Shown: positions 1 to 10,725, counted from the stretch's first letter. The stretch: DNA of 64,000 nt from Cunninghamia lanceolata (GCA_027924645.1 BSBN01001343.1:806001-870000), one strand, 5' to 3'. Numbers and translations are program-made. Notes: generated by a model from the letters alone, not told the origin.

Positions 1-1
1 A

Positions 2-73
2 GATCAACAGCTGAGGATGGTTGAGGAATGTGCAACTAGTGGAAATGTGACAAGTGTCCCAGCTCCATCATGA
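2..73 (+). pseudogene. 3' end of a + strand retroelement polyprotein
   Basis: An open frame of 23 codons enters from the left edge and ends at a TGA (71-73), directly before a polypurine tract. The residues (start DQQLRMVEECATSG) are not diagnostic. The position just before a polypurine tract and an LTR-like start suggests the C-terminal end of a gypsy or copia polyprotein. The family cannot be named from so little sequence, and the frame could be chance. Confidence 0.3.
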
Positions 74-82
74 AAGGGGGGA
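73..82 (+). other. candidate polypurine tract (+ strand element)
   Basis: A run AAAGGGGGGA lies directly before TGTGACA at 83. This is the arrangement of a plus-strand primer next to a 3' LTR. It supports a + strand element ending here, but the right end of the same repeat argues for the opposite orientation (see the LTR at 83-608). Confidence 0.4.
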
Positions 83-608
83 TGTGACAAAACTGATTTG
101 AGAGTTAACTCCATTGACTAGTCTGTTAACAAACTTGATTTATCAGTTAGAAGAATAAATCGTGGAACTGACTGAATTGATTGAGGATTTGACTCAATTG
201 ATAGGTTAGTTATCAGATTTGATTGATTAGTTAACTAACCTCTGATTGGAGAAGAAATAGGCCATGTGGGTGAGGGAAAATAAGGTAATTAAATATTAAA
301 TATATTTAATTACATGTGCAACCTGATGAGGTGGACAAGGTGAGGTGGAAAAGGTGAGGTGTAAAGGGTGATGTGGATTTTTGGAATTTAGAACTTAGGA
401 TAGAGGAATTTGGCTTAATTAAATAATTTATGATTATTTAATCATGTAGGACATTTAGAAGAATTTTAATTAAATAAATAGATTTTATTTAATTATGGGA
501 TAGTGAATCGATTAAATAGATAGGGAATATTTATTTAATTAATAGAAGAATGGAATAAATATTTAGAATATTTATTTAGGATGATTCGTGTCATTTTTAG
601 GCGTATAC
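83..608. repeat. LTR, about 526 bp, orientation ambiguous
   Basis: An AT-rich block with TTAATTAAATAAAT-type palindromes (about 415-530) and TTGATTGATTAGTTAACTAA-type runs (about 200-240), both also present in the LTR at 14138-15099. The right end, read on the - strand, starts TGTATACGCCTAAAAAT, close to the TGTAGACACC starts of the LTRs at 15099, 27429 and 35531, so it looks like a - strand LTR. The left end TGTGACA follows a purine tract, which instead suggests a + strand LTR. It abuts the truncated integrase of element A. Confidence 0.55.
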
Positions 609-1490
609 ATATACCAAGTCAAAAGGTGACCTCCCAATTGCTTTCTTCACTATTATCTGGTCAACCCATAGTGCCATCTTTAACTTTGAATCCCATGCCC
701 TTTTGTTCTTGTTTACCATACTTTTGACGATTTTCATGAGGCTTTTATTAGTTGACTCTACTTGACCATTTCCTTGTGGATGATATGGTGATGCATGTGA
801 CAAATCAATCCCATAGTTGTTGCAAAAATCAACAAATTCACCAGATCTGAAACACATGGCATTGTCTATGACCACTTTGAATGGTACTCCAAATCTGATA
901 ATAATGTGTTCCAAAATAAAATCCATCACCACCCTGCTTATAGCTTTCTTAGTTGGAATGGCTTCAATCCATTTAGTAAAATAGTCAGTAGCAACCAAAA
1001 TCCAACTATGTCCTCCACTTGATTTTTGTAAAATTTCCCCTATAAAGTCAATTGCCCATTGCTAAAATGGAGCCTCCAAAGTTACAGTTCCAAGGGGTAA
1101 TGCACATTCATACTTTAATTTTCCTGAGAACCTTTCATAGGGATCACATTTTCTTACCATCTTTTGTGTATCTGAGAAAAGGGTAGGCCACCAATAGCCC
1201 ACTCTAAGAATTTTGAGAGTTATGGTTTTGGCAGTGTAGTGTCCACCACACATCCCTTTGTGCATGTCATTTAGAATGTCTATAGCTTGATTCTCACCCA
1301 CACACCTAAGTAGTACACCATCAGGATTTCTCCAATATAATTCTCCTTGAATAATGATGTATTTGACAGCATGTAACTTTAAGGTCCTTTTTTGACTATC
1401 ACTGAGATGGGAAGGACAATTCAAATTCTGCAAATAATACACAATATCCTTGTACCATTCAGATTCTAACACATTAACAACTTCATTCTA
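597..1490 (-). pseudogene. Element A integrase, C-terminally truncated
   Basis: Retroviral-type integrase, which joins element DNA to the host chromosome. The N-terminal zinc-binding region (about 1120-1290) has MHKGMCGGHY and then KCDPYERF, where the second Cys of the usual CxxC is Tyr. The catalytic core is read at 597-1060: WAIDFIG (first Asp), VVIDNAMCF (second Asp) and GQVESTNKS (Glu), so the DDE triad is intact. One stop lies between the two parts at about 1062. The C-terminal region is missing because the frame runs into an LTR at about 600. It follows RNH directly with no aRNH between. Confidence 0.85.
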
Positions 1491-1637
1491 AACTACATTC
1501 ACTTGGCATGCTTCCAAATTTGATTGTGTCATCATCTTAGCCAAACCTTGTCCCCTTATCAATTTTGTAATCTATATCTCAATGTTGAACTCTTGCAACT
1601 TGTTAATCCACCTGCATCTTCTTCCTGTCACTTCCTG

Positions 1638-2880
1638 TTAAGTGAAAATGTCCTTAACTACTACATGAGGCACATATGCAATTATCTGAGATCCTACCAG
1701 GTAAGGCCTAAAACTTTTGACTGCCCTAACCAATGCATATGCCTGCTTTTCCATGATATCATATTTCAGCTCGGCTGCCTGCAATGACATGCTAAAAAAA
1801 GCAATAGGTTGTTCAAAACCATCTTCATTTTTCTGTAATAGACATGCAACAATAGTGTGAAAGGAGGCAAATGAGAACAACTTAAGTGGCTTAGAAAAAT
1901 TAGGAGATTTCAATGCAGGAGCCACCTTTATGGCTTCTTTGATGTTCTGAAATGATTTAATTGCTTCACTCTCCCATTTGACAGTTTCACCCCTCTTCAA
2001 CATTTTAGAAATATCCTTTGTAATATTTGCAAAGTTGGGGATGAATCTTCTAATAAAATTAATCTGTCCAAAGAAGGACTGAATGCCCTTCACCATTTTG
2101 GGAATTTGAATCCTATCAATTGCAGCAACCCTTTTAGGATCAATCCTAACTCCATCCTTGGAAACAATGTGTCCCAATAGTTTTCCTTCCACTACCCCAA
2201 AAGTATATTTCTTTGGGTTAAGTGAAATGCCATATTCCAATGCCCTAATAAAAATTTGTTCTAGATGCATACAATGTTGCTCCTCCTTTTTTGAATAAGT
2301 AGTTAAATCATCTTGGTATATAATCAAAATTGAGTCAATCAATCCTGCAAAAGCAACATCCATAGCCCTCTGAAATGTAGCACCTATATTTGTTTGTCCA
2401 AATGGCATTCTCACATACACATAAGTTCCCCACGGAGTGGTGAAGGTAGTCTTGTATTGTTCAGATTCTTTTACCTTCACCTGATTATATCCTGAAAATC
2501 CATCCATCATGGATAAAATCTCACAACCAATTACCTTCTATAACATAGCCTCCATGTTAGGTAGTGGATAATTATCCTTCAAAGAAGATACATTCAAATT
2601 TCTGAAATCCACACAAAGTCTTATATCACCATTTTTTTTTCTAACTAGGACAAGATTGGACACCCAAGTTGAGTGTCTAATAGGCACAATTATTCCAGCT
2701 TCCATGAGCTTCACAAGCTCTTCTTGCATTTTTGGAGCCAAAGTTGGGTTAATAGGTCATTGTTTCTGTTTGAATGACTTAGCTCTAGGATTCAAAGGAA
2801 TCTCATGCTGGAATAGGTCTTCTCTATAAGCTTTTAGGTCCTCATATGACTAGGCAAAGACATGCTTATATTTTTTTAAT
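1638..2880 (-). pseudogene. Element A reverse transcriptase and classical RNase H
   Basis: The frame opens near 2870 with the approach typical of gypsy RT (KYKHVFA, then SYEDLKAY). RT follows with VRKKNGDIRLCVDFRNLN, MMDGFSGYNQV and an active-site box YQDD where most gypsy RTs have YVDD or YLDD. RNase H follows (about 1640-1880): PIAFFSMSLQAAELKYDIMEK is conserved, but the usual first catalytic Asp (DAS) is replaced in LFSFASF. Stops interrupt at about 2850, 2756, 2535 and 1636. A classical RNH that has lost its Asp fits the presence of a second, archaeal-type RNase H elsewhere in the element. Confidence 0.88.
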
Positions 2881-3307
2881 AATGCAATCAACATACTCCT
2901 GATGTGTGGCTTGAGTTGTTTGCCAATATATACCCTTTTGGGGGCATGGCATGTCCCCAAGTTTATCTCCTCCAAATCATCCTTGTTTGTAGGAGATGCC
3001 TTTGTAACAAACTAGTCTCTATTGTCAAATGCTCTTTCTAAAGCAACTAGCCCTCTAGGGATTTTATTTGTTTTAAGTTGAATAACTTCTTTCCCAAAAA
3101 GAGATTCTTTTCCATTCACAACTTCTACAAAATTCTAAAAATCAATCTCCTGGTTCTCATATTCATCTATGCAGTGTAAGAACCTCAACAAATCTCTATC
3201 ATCATCAAACACCTGCTAACTCCATATATTTTCTGGTACTGTAGGTCTAATTTTAACTTCAACACTTGTAACATCAAAGAAAGTGATATCATCCGGCCTT
3301 ATGGTGA

Positions 3308-3684
3308 CATTAGCCAAAAAGTTTGCCATGACATTCTTTGATCTTTCTATCCAATTTATAGAAAAAGCATCAAATAATTCAATTGTATCCCATACAAAAT
3401 GCTTATACTATTTTAACCTTTTTATTTTTTGAAGCATATTTATCTCTTACTTGGGAAACAATTAATTCTGAATCTCCAAACACTTTTAGCATCTTAATCC
3501 CATGCTTCAAAGCAACATTTAATCCTAGCAGCAGAGCTTCATATTCTACAATATTGTTTGTGCAAGTGAACTTTAACAGCAAAGAGAATTTCAAAAGCTT
3601 ACCCGTTGGAGACAAAAACACAATTCCAGTACCAGAACCCTCCTTTGAACAAGATCCATCAAAATACATAGTCCAGAGACCCTA
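3308..3684 (-). pseudogene. Element A archaeal-type RNase H, placed between PR and RT
   Basis: Additional RNase H of the kind known from Tat elements; it degrades RNA in RNA-DNA hybrids. MYFDGSCSKEGSG carries the first Asp, VEYEALLLG the Glu and VFGDSELIV the next Asp, so the catalytic set is present. The tail (IELFDAFSINWIERS, MANFLANV) is read in a shifted frame after a stop at about 3403. It lies 25 bases after the protease frame, in the same frame but behind two stops, and before RT. In elements D and E the same domain lies between RNH and INT, which is the usual place. Confidence 0.85.
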
Positions 3685-3693
3685 TTGGTTAAA

Positions 3694-4155
3694 TTATTGA
3701 ATGCAAAAATATCTCCCTTTGTTCCCTTGATCAACTAAGACAACTTTGAAATTCTCACAGTTAGTATCCACAAAATAGATATGCTCTTCTGAATCTTGAT
3801 CTTCAACTGTTTCTAGGGACCTTTCCTCTCTAACCAGTTTGACATCTCTACCATTCACTGGGATCATGGCATATGATAAATCTAATTGCATACTCCCTCC
3901 AATCAATGCTGCCCATCTTCTTGACAACAACATACCATACTGTGGCTTTATGTCAACCACTGTTATGTTCATTTTGTAAGCCTTTTCTAGATATGCTGCT
4001 AGCATAAAATCCACATCCTTCATGATTCCAATAACTGGTACCTCCCTAGCATCCATTTCATAGAATTTTCCACATGCCTTATCTATTTTCAATCTAGCTT
4101 GTTGCATGATAGTCAGAGGCATAATATTTGTTGATGCTCCTAAGTCAAGCATACA
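3694..4155 (-). pseudogene. Element A aspartic protease
   Basis: Retropepsin-like protease that would process the polyprotein. The active-site segment is MLDLGASTNIMPL; D-L-G in place of D-S/T-G is common in plant Tat and Athila proteases. The flap-side region (VIGIMKDVDFML) and GMLLSRRWAALIGG, the counterpart of the conserved LGRPW block, follow. The frame is open for 152 codons and closes with a TAA, after which the same frame continues through a TAG into the RNase H. It acts at a dimer interface inside the particle (family knowledge). Confidence 0.78.
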
Positions 4156-4600
4156 ATTCTTGATTACTTTTCCATTGATAACAAGGGGACATAAAATGGT
4201 TCAACCTATGAGGGGCATTTTGTCATTGTCACCCCCAGATATACCTCAGGAACCTCAGCCTCATCAATACACAAGGCTTGTTTCTTACCTTGATTTTCAA
4301 CATTCTGCTCAGCCTAACAAGCCACTCCTGAAATTAGGGACAATGCTTTATTCCTGAATTCTTCAACTTTCATCATCTCCATCAATGGAATAGAGACCTT
4401 TATCTGAGACAAAATCTGAGTTATGTCAAAGGGAGCATAATTTTGTATAACAGTTGTGGCTTGAGCCATGGTTTTACTCTTATCTTGAGCTGATCTAGCT
4501 TTAATTTTAATGGCCTTCTGACTATCATCCATGACCTGAGAATTGCTATTTTGATCCTCATTTTGGGGAACTTCATTTTCTGGTCTTTGAGAATCATGAC
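4156..4600 (-). pseudogene. Element A gag-PR linker
   Basis: Between gag and protease the reading frame shifts twice. The clearest piece, 4314-4532, contains NYAPFDITQILSQIKVSIPL and then KALSLISG, resembling the segment that precedes the protease in other Tat elements, including ISIPELLRTSPRH at about 56120 in element E. No enzymatic function is known to me for this linker. The shifts are most simply indels. Confidence 0.5.
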
Positions 4601-6586
4601 CTAGTTTTTACTTAGAAATTTTCTTATTATTACTCCATCGGGTCTTATATGGTTCAGCCCCTTTATGATTATGCACTGGCTATTTTCTAGTTGATGTGGA
4701 TCACCTACCTGAGCCTTATCTCTAAGACTGTAATTTCTCTTGACCTGAGCCACTACTACAGCTGTAAGAGCTCTAATTTCTTCATTAGAAGGCCTTCGCA
4801 AGTTATTCAGAAAGATGCGTGAGTCCTGAGCATACGCATAATTATCTTCATCATTTTCATCACAAGGAATCTACTGGCAGACCTGAGTCCCATAGTTTGT
4901 GCCTTCATCAACATCATAAGAAGAACACTTCCTATTTGTGGACAACATATTGACACTATCATCCTCCATGCAATGTGGCTCATTCCATTTATCATAGGCA
5001 ACAACATTATTATACAAAGATTGAGCAATCATACATTGCAATTGTGAGTGAGGCATTTGACAAATTATGCACCAAGGGGTATCATCAACAATGTTAACAG
5101 CTTTCTTTAAAGGATCAGGAGTTTCCTTAACATTCTGAGCTCTTTGATTAGTGTTGCTATTTGGGAGAACTGGTTTACCATTATGCCAATTAGTGTTATA
5201 TGGCATATCATTCAATGACGGTCTCTTCTCTTGTCTCTGGTAAACCTACCTTTCTGGACGTATCCCCTTTTCATTTTTAGCAAGTCTATAACTTAGGTCC
5301 TTAACAAAATTTGTCAATTTATCCAATTTCTCTTCAGAAGTAGATGCATTACCTTGAGTACTTTGAGACTTATTTGGATTTTGCAGAATCTTTACATCAT
5401 CCCTTCTGTTCGTCTTACCAGATGCTTTCCTATTATTCTCAATGTTGGTTGTAATTTTGAAAGCATTCCTGAGGCTAGTTGGACCCTTATCTCTTAACCC
5501 ATAAGATGTTTTAGCATCAAAAGCATTTATGTACAACACCATGCACATTGGTTCACTAGGCCTCATGTGAAGTGGTAATTTGTTCAACACTTTAGTGAAC
5601 CTAGCATTAAAATTTGCAACTTGCTCATTGGACCCCTTAGTAATACTAGTGAATTCATTTACAAAAAAGATTGGATCAAATTTATCACCATATTGTTCTT
5701 TAAAAATCCTTCTAAAGTCATCCCATGATGAGACACTCTGATCAGGCAGACTTCTATACCACTCTCTAGCTTCATCAACTAAAGATTGCATAAACAATTT
5801 CATAAAAATATCTTCATGTTCAACCTCGAAGTTGTCCATAACATTCTGAAAGGCTTTCAAATGATCTTCCCCTGACACAACATTGTTTCCTAAAAACTTT
5901 GCTATATGAGGCCTTACATGCTTATCAATCGGATTAGGGTAACCAGGAATACCATTAAAAACTAGCTGCCTGAATCTGTCCAACTGCATAGGCTGTCTAC
6001 CAAACTAATTAACATTTGCATTCTTGTTAGCATCCTGATTTCTCACATTGTTCAATGGTACCCTAGCATTGTTTATATTTTGTCTCTAATCATTCTATTG
6101 ATACTGGACTTCATTTCTTTGCTGGTTTCTCAGTACATTTACATTATCTAAGGTGGGAACTGAATCCTGTTGAGAAACCTTTAGAGCTTGCACCTTTTGT
6201 CTCATATCATCTCTAATCCTCAAAGCCTACAAATACTCTAATTCAGCCCTCAAGCTTTTGATTTCTTTAGCTAATTTTTCATCCCTAGGCATAGAAGAGG
6301 ATGGTCCCATTCCATATTGGTCATCATCATCATCCCTTGGGGATTCAGTTTCTTCAAATCTGTCAGGAGGATCTAAGAAAGGGCATTCTTGAAACACCTC
6401 TGATCTCATTCTCAATTTATCACCTTGTTGTCTTTCATACATATCCTAAATCTCGACCTCTGTGTTTGAAAAGTAAGGTGCCTATTGCTCTGAAGACCTA
6501 GGATTATCTTGGGTATTATTATTGTTTCTAGGGCTAGGAGAACCCTCTTGATTGGCTTGAACAACCCCTTTTTTCCTATACATCAT
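4601..6586 (-). pseudogene. Element A gag
   Basis: Structural polyprotein of the particle. The start is placed at the double ATG at 6581-6586, which is in frame with all that follows and about 190 bases after the primer site. The retrotransposon gag domain lies at 5246-5989 (AKFLGNNVVSGEDHLKAF, EAREWYRSLPDQSVSSWDDF, FNARFTKVLNKLP). Downstream in the same frame are WCIICQMPHSQLQC, a Cys/His segment that may stand for a zinc knuckle, and acidic and basic stretches down to 4601. Stops occur at about 6467, 6446, 6227, 6005, 5243 and 4868, mostly TAG or TAA, while the frame is kept for almost 2 kb. Confidence 0.8.
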
Positions 6587-6590
6587 TTTT

Positions 6591-6772
6591 CTGGGTAATT
6601 CTTCAAACAAAGGATTACGTAGGGATCTTTGCCCTTGCATACAAATTTTACTTTACCACTTGGGAGATTTGTTTGGAGTCACCACCTACACTTATGAATT
6701 AGTTTTTCTTTTAAACCAAGGTTCTTACACAAAGCAATACTAGGGATGACAAAATAATAGTTTCACTTCAAG
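6591..6772. other. Element A leader between primer site and gag
   Basis: Short untranslated leader on the - strand. No ORF or structure stands out. Confidence 0.4.
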
Positions 6773-6790
6773 TCCCTAGCAGAGTCACCA
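6773..6790 (-). other. Element A primer binding site
   Basis: On the - strand the sequence TGGTGACTCTGCTAGGGA begins four bases after the LTR end. It matches the primer-site type that I recall as complementary to tRNA-Arg in Tat/Ogre elements, with a few C-to-T or G-to-A changes. The tRNA assignment is from memory. The same site type follows the LTR of element G. Confidence 0.65.
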
Positions 6791-7729
6791 AATCTGTTGG
6801 ATTTTTTCCCAGACTGGAAGATTCCCAGTTATCCCTACAAGGTAGCCATCATTGATCTACAAGATTTCTAGGCCATGGGCCAATAGTATAGGAGATAGAC
6901 TCGATAAATATCTCCTATTATTCTTTAGGCTTTGCAGACCCAAGGGGGGTATTCCCTATTCAACATCTATAAAATATGCATGTGAACTTACTAGGATGTT
7001 GATACAAAGCAAATAAATCCTCTCTTATGTAGACCAAAACTGTGAAATAAGTGCTAAGGGGCTAGCTTTGGGCATATGTTCAGTAGTGTGACATAGGATT
7101 TTGGTCCTAAAACTACTTCTAATGTCCTAATGGTTTGTATTTGAAGTTTGGATTTGTATTTTTGTGTTTGGATGCAAAACTAGGACCTTGGGTTGTAACC
7201 TCAATATAAGACTAGACTGGTGCCTATCTCAGGGATCAAAGTTAATAGACATACACATGTGTATGATTACCGCAAGCTTAAATCAATAACTGGGTTTCAA
7301 GGGGATTTTTAGTGTCTGCCTTACAAATACTTCCCAAAACTGAGGGTTTAGTCATTCATACTTAATATCCCTATTGCAGCATACCCTTCTTAATGTTCAA
7401 CCTAAAACATTTAATCTGTTCCTTGAACAAAGGTAAGAGATTAGACATTCAACATAGAAAATCCATGTTCCTAAATCTCAAATAACCCTTAGCTATTCAG
7501 ATTCAAAAGGAAAGATGCCCACAACTTGGAGACAAATGACCAAACACATGCAACAAAGCATTTCTCATATAAAACAACATGAAACCAATAAACTTATGCA
7601 TAAAATAGACAACATGTAATTCATAAACTCGTAAGACACCAAAACAGAGCCACTAGCAAAGCTGTATCTTATTACTTCACCGAAATTTGTCTAGTTTTCA
7701 ACCAACTAAACGAGTAACATAGCTTGCAG

Positions 7730-7735
7730 TTTATA
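7730..7735 (-). promoter_or_regulatory. Element A LTR TATA box candidate
   Basis: TATAAA on the - strand in the context TGCTATAAACTG. It lies at the same distance from the LTR end (about 940 bases) as TATATAAG in the LTR of element G, so it probably marks the U3/R side of transcription start. Confidence 0.45.
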
Positions 7736-8194
7736 GCAAGACTGTGTACTCAGCAATAATTACAAGGCATTTTCAAAATCCTACCAAATACATTGCACCA
7801 TCAGAATGGTGCTCAAAATATTCAATACAGAAGGGAGAAGGAGGAAAAAGAGGTGAAATTGGGGAATGTGTAGTAATTCAGAGATTTTCGTCACAAATTT
7901 GGTAGGTAACTTGTCAATCATCGACCATACCTCTACAAATGTTGCCATTAATGCCAACCTACCCGCGGCCCTTTGGAATGCAGCGATTACATGCTTTTGA
8001 AACTTTTCCCACTCAAAAAATAGTTGCAGACACAAAGAAATCATTTGCCTTCTAGAAATTTAAAACCGACCGTCGATTTCCTCCCTATCTATAAAATCTA
8101 CGACATGAAACTGCTTTAAAAAGTTGCCAGCCAATTAGATCGCACCATGCAGGTGTCTCTTGTTTCCATCGCTGACTTTATTTTGCCCTTTTTT

Positions 8195-9135
8195 CTCCCT
8201 GTATATGCAAAAGAACATGCATATACATACAATTGCCTGTATACAAAGTACAGACCCCAAATATTTATAGAACACCTTGAAACCGTACTCGAGTCCAGCT
8301 TGTATCGATTCCATTGCACTTTTCGCTGTATATCAGCATATATAATGCACAATATACATCCTACGGATGCTGGCCACCATATCAATCAGATTGAAAGAAA
8401 TTTGAAATCTGGGCTTTGTATCTTCATTATTTGTATATCGGCCTTGTATATCACATATACAATGTGAATATACAAGCCGCGGATTCCAAACTGAAACCTA
8501 CCAAAACAAACTTTTCACTTGCATTTGAGAATTCTATGTATGCCTTGTATATTTTGAATTGTATATTCACATACATACAATCGCGGGTTATACAACCGTG
8601 CAGGCCCACCATGTTCTGAAGACTGCTGACTTTGACCATACACTCTTGTATATTTCTTTGCATCTGTTGCTTGCATAATTCTCTTGTATATGCAAATGCA
8701 TGTCACATATACAAACAACTTGACATACAAGGAAAAAACCTTTGTATCCAACCTTCTTTGCACATTACCTTGTATGTTCACTTGTATAATTCATATACAA
8801 TGCGACTTGTATATCAGAGATATAATCACCTTTGTATGTGCATCGGGCCCCACCTTTGAATTTTGCTTTAGCATATACAATGTGACCCATGCATGTTGAC
8901 TTGCATTGTACATACCTGATGTACATTCTGCTTTGCATATCTTCCCTATATGCCGCCAATGTATCTTTTGTTTGCATGTGGCGAATGTATAAGACAATAT
9001 ACATGCAAACCTTCACATACAAGTAGGGAATATTCTGGAAACCTACAACGGAATATGCGATATACAAATGTAGAATATTCTAGGAATGTATCTAAAAAGT
9101 ACATACAAACCCGATATGCAAGAAAAGATGCACAC
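8195..9135. repeat. TTGTATA/TATACAA motif array in U3
   Basis: Roughly thirty copies of TTGTATA, TGTATATG, CATATACAA and close variants occur on both strands over about 940 bases, separated by unrelated bases at irregular spacing. It is not a simple tandem microsatellite. It sits upstream of the TATA candidate, in the LTR position where related LTRs carry ATCGG/CCGAT arrays. The many small ORFs through here are a by-product of the motif. Confidence 0.7.
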
Positions 9136-9208
9136 AATCAACTTTTTCCATTTTTCAAAGGCTGATTGAACATTTTCACTTGTACATACAAAGATACAAC
9201 ATACAACA

Positions 9209-9705
9209 AAATTCACCGCTACGTAAAGTGATTTTGGACTTAGCATTTTCTCTCAGGCATGACAGGAAAAAGTGGTAAAGCAATGCATATGGGCAGGTCA
9301 GCCTATGAGTGCAAAGGCATGAATACGTAGCTTAAGTGAAAGATGACTTGCAACAAGAGGTCAATGACGAAAAAAAATACAAAGCAGGAAGCGGAGGGAA
9401 AATAAAACCTAAGGCATTAAGAGTTTGAGGGAATAAAACATAAGCTTGCAGACCCAACTCAAAACCCTAACCTTAGGTGGGCACCACCAGGTCCAAACAA
9501 AATAGGTCTGGACTAAGGCACAATTGCCCTTGTCTAGGGTCCTATTTTGGGACATGTTTAAGCTCAAGTGTTCCCCCTAAGTCCCATTTATCATGGGTTT
9601 TGGGGGATTTTTCTCCTAGATTCATTTTTAACATGCATGATTAAATTTAAGGGACCCGGGAGTGAAACTTAGGAGGTAAAATTCGTAGGGGAACATTTTA
9701 CGACA
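9209..9705 (-). repeat. LTR-like fragment, cut by element A
   Basis: On the - strand the block starts TGTCGTAAAATG directly after a candidate polypurine tract, as a 3' LTR would. It runs into the outer end of the element A LTR. Its start does not match the TGTAGACACC start of the LTR at 14138-15099, so the two do not form an obvious pair. Confidence 0.4.
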
Positions 9706-9713
9706 TAATATTT

Positions 9714-9725
9714 AGCCCCCACTTT
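9714..9725 (-). other. polypurine tract
   Basis: The - strand reads AAAGTGGGGGCT, followed by AAATATTA and the LTR-like TGTCG. The setting ATTAAAG(A/T)GGGG is the same as at the 3' LTR of element D (27430-27444), which suggests a related element. Confidence 0.5.
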
Positions 9726-9727
9726 AA

Positions 9728-10040
9728 TGTATGTATGATATTATGATCCATACATGCACTAAATTACAATTGAAAACACATCAGACATGCTAGGCATTTG
9801 AAACTATGGCATACACCAAGATTGAGGAACTATTTCTAGCCCCAATCTCAGGTAAGCACTAGAAAACACATCACAGACACACAAAACACAATGAAGACAA
9901 TAAGAAGCATGCAAGGCATGAAGAAGATAGTATTGAGGACTCGCAAAACATGGTGAAGAAACGAGAGCAGCCACACAAAAAATGATGAAGACATTGATAT
10001 AATATTTTCATATATATGCATGGAAATAAAAATTGCAACA
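9728..10040. other. Region B 3' untranslated part
   Basis: Non-coding on both strands. Contains scattered short ACACAAAACA-like runs and no recognisable feature. Confidence 0.35.
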
Positions 10041-10318
10041 CAAAACCCCAAAATGTAGGAGGAGCTCATCGCTACACCCTTGGTACTACACTAGGGGGAA
10101 AACACACCATACAAAACCTGAGTGTTGGAGAAGCTCATCGCTACACCCTTGAAACCACACATGGGGGAAAACATGCCATATAAAGCCTAAAGTGTAGGAG
10201 GAGCTCATCTCTACACCCTTGATACTACACCTGGGGAAGACACGCCAAACAAAGCCCAAGTGTGGGAGGATCTCATCGCTACATCCTTGAAACCATGCAT
10301 AGGAGAAAACACACGGAA
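10041..10318. repeat. tandem repeat, four copies of about 69 bp
   Basis: The segment CTCATCGCTACACCC recurs at 10065, 10134, 10204 (one change) and 10272, each inside a longer unit ending in GGGGGAAAACACACC or variants. Periods are 69, 70 and 68 bases. The copies have diverged, so the array is old. Small - strand ORFs here simply repeat a 23-residue unit and are not genes. Confidence 0.8.
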
Positions 10319-10504
10319 TACATGAGCACCATATAGCATTCCATAGACATACTATACATCTTAAGCATGGCAAACACGAGCAATGGAAGGAGCTTATTTT
10401 TAAGTCCTACCATCTCAAACACATTGCAGACACACTTGATGGTTGGGCTTATGCCACAACAACTACCAAAGACATGCTTAAGGGAGAATAGTCTCAAGAT
10501 CCAA

Positions 10505-10725
10505 ACCAACCTCTACAGAGGACTTTGTAATAACAAGATGTGCACTAGCTCAAGAGATACACCATCCTGCCTCGCGATGAGGGCTTTTGAATAAAAGGAT
10601 ATGCACTAGCTCAAGAGATATGTTATATCACGTCTACAGAGGGCTTCTTTGATTGTAATATAAACAAAGATGTGTACTCATGCCAGAGATACAACATCCC
10701 GCCTCACAGAGCGGGCTTACAAACA
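10505..10725. repeat. second degenerate tandem repeat, about 60-70 bp unit
   Basis: Three to four diverged copies built around GCACTAGCTCAAGAGATA and CTACAGAGGGCTT or GCCTCACAGAGCGGGCTT. It sits in the same presumed 3' untranslated region of region B as the 69-bp array. Confidence 0.6.

Larger units (their letters stand above)
597..9208 (-). mobile_element. Element A: Tat-type Ty3/gypsy retrotransposon, 3' end missing
   Basis: On the - strand the order is 5' LTR (6795-9208), primer site, gag, protease, archaeal-type RNase H, RT with classical RNase H, then integrase. The integrase stops short at about 600 where another LTR begins, so the 3' part and 3' LTR are missing. Gag keeps one frame over most of its length; PR and aRNH share another; RT, RNH and INT share a third. 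Several in-frame stops make it non-functional. The aRNH before RT departs from the usual Tat order. Target duplication cannot be tested because the other end is gone. Confidence 0.8.
6795..9208 (-). repeat. Element A 5' LTR, about 2.41 kb
   Basis: On the - strand it ends in CCAACA next to the primer site and, at its proposed start (9208), reads TGTTGTATG. The half near the primer site (6795-7740) is plainly homologous to the matching half of the LTRs of element G and of the solo LTR at 19841-22116, including CCCAGACTGGA and CTACAAGGTAGCCATC on the + strand. The U3 half is not homologous to those copies; it is filled with TTGTATA/TATACAA motifs. The outer boundary at 9208 is inferred from the terminal TG only. 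Confidence 0.75.

Noticed and set aside
8147..9246. Many overlapping small ORFs on both strands
   Set aside because: They come from the TTGTATA/TATACAA motif array, repeat the same residues and lie in the U3 of an LTR.
10086..10509. Small - strand ORFs with a repeating 23-residue unit
   Set aside because: The 69-bp tandem repeat is a multiple of three, so it produces repeated peptides without being a gene.
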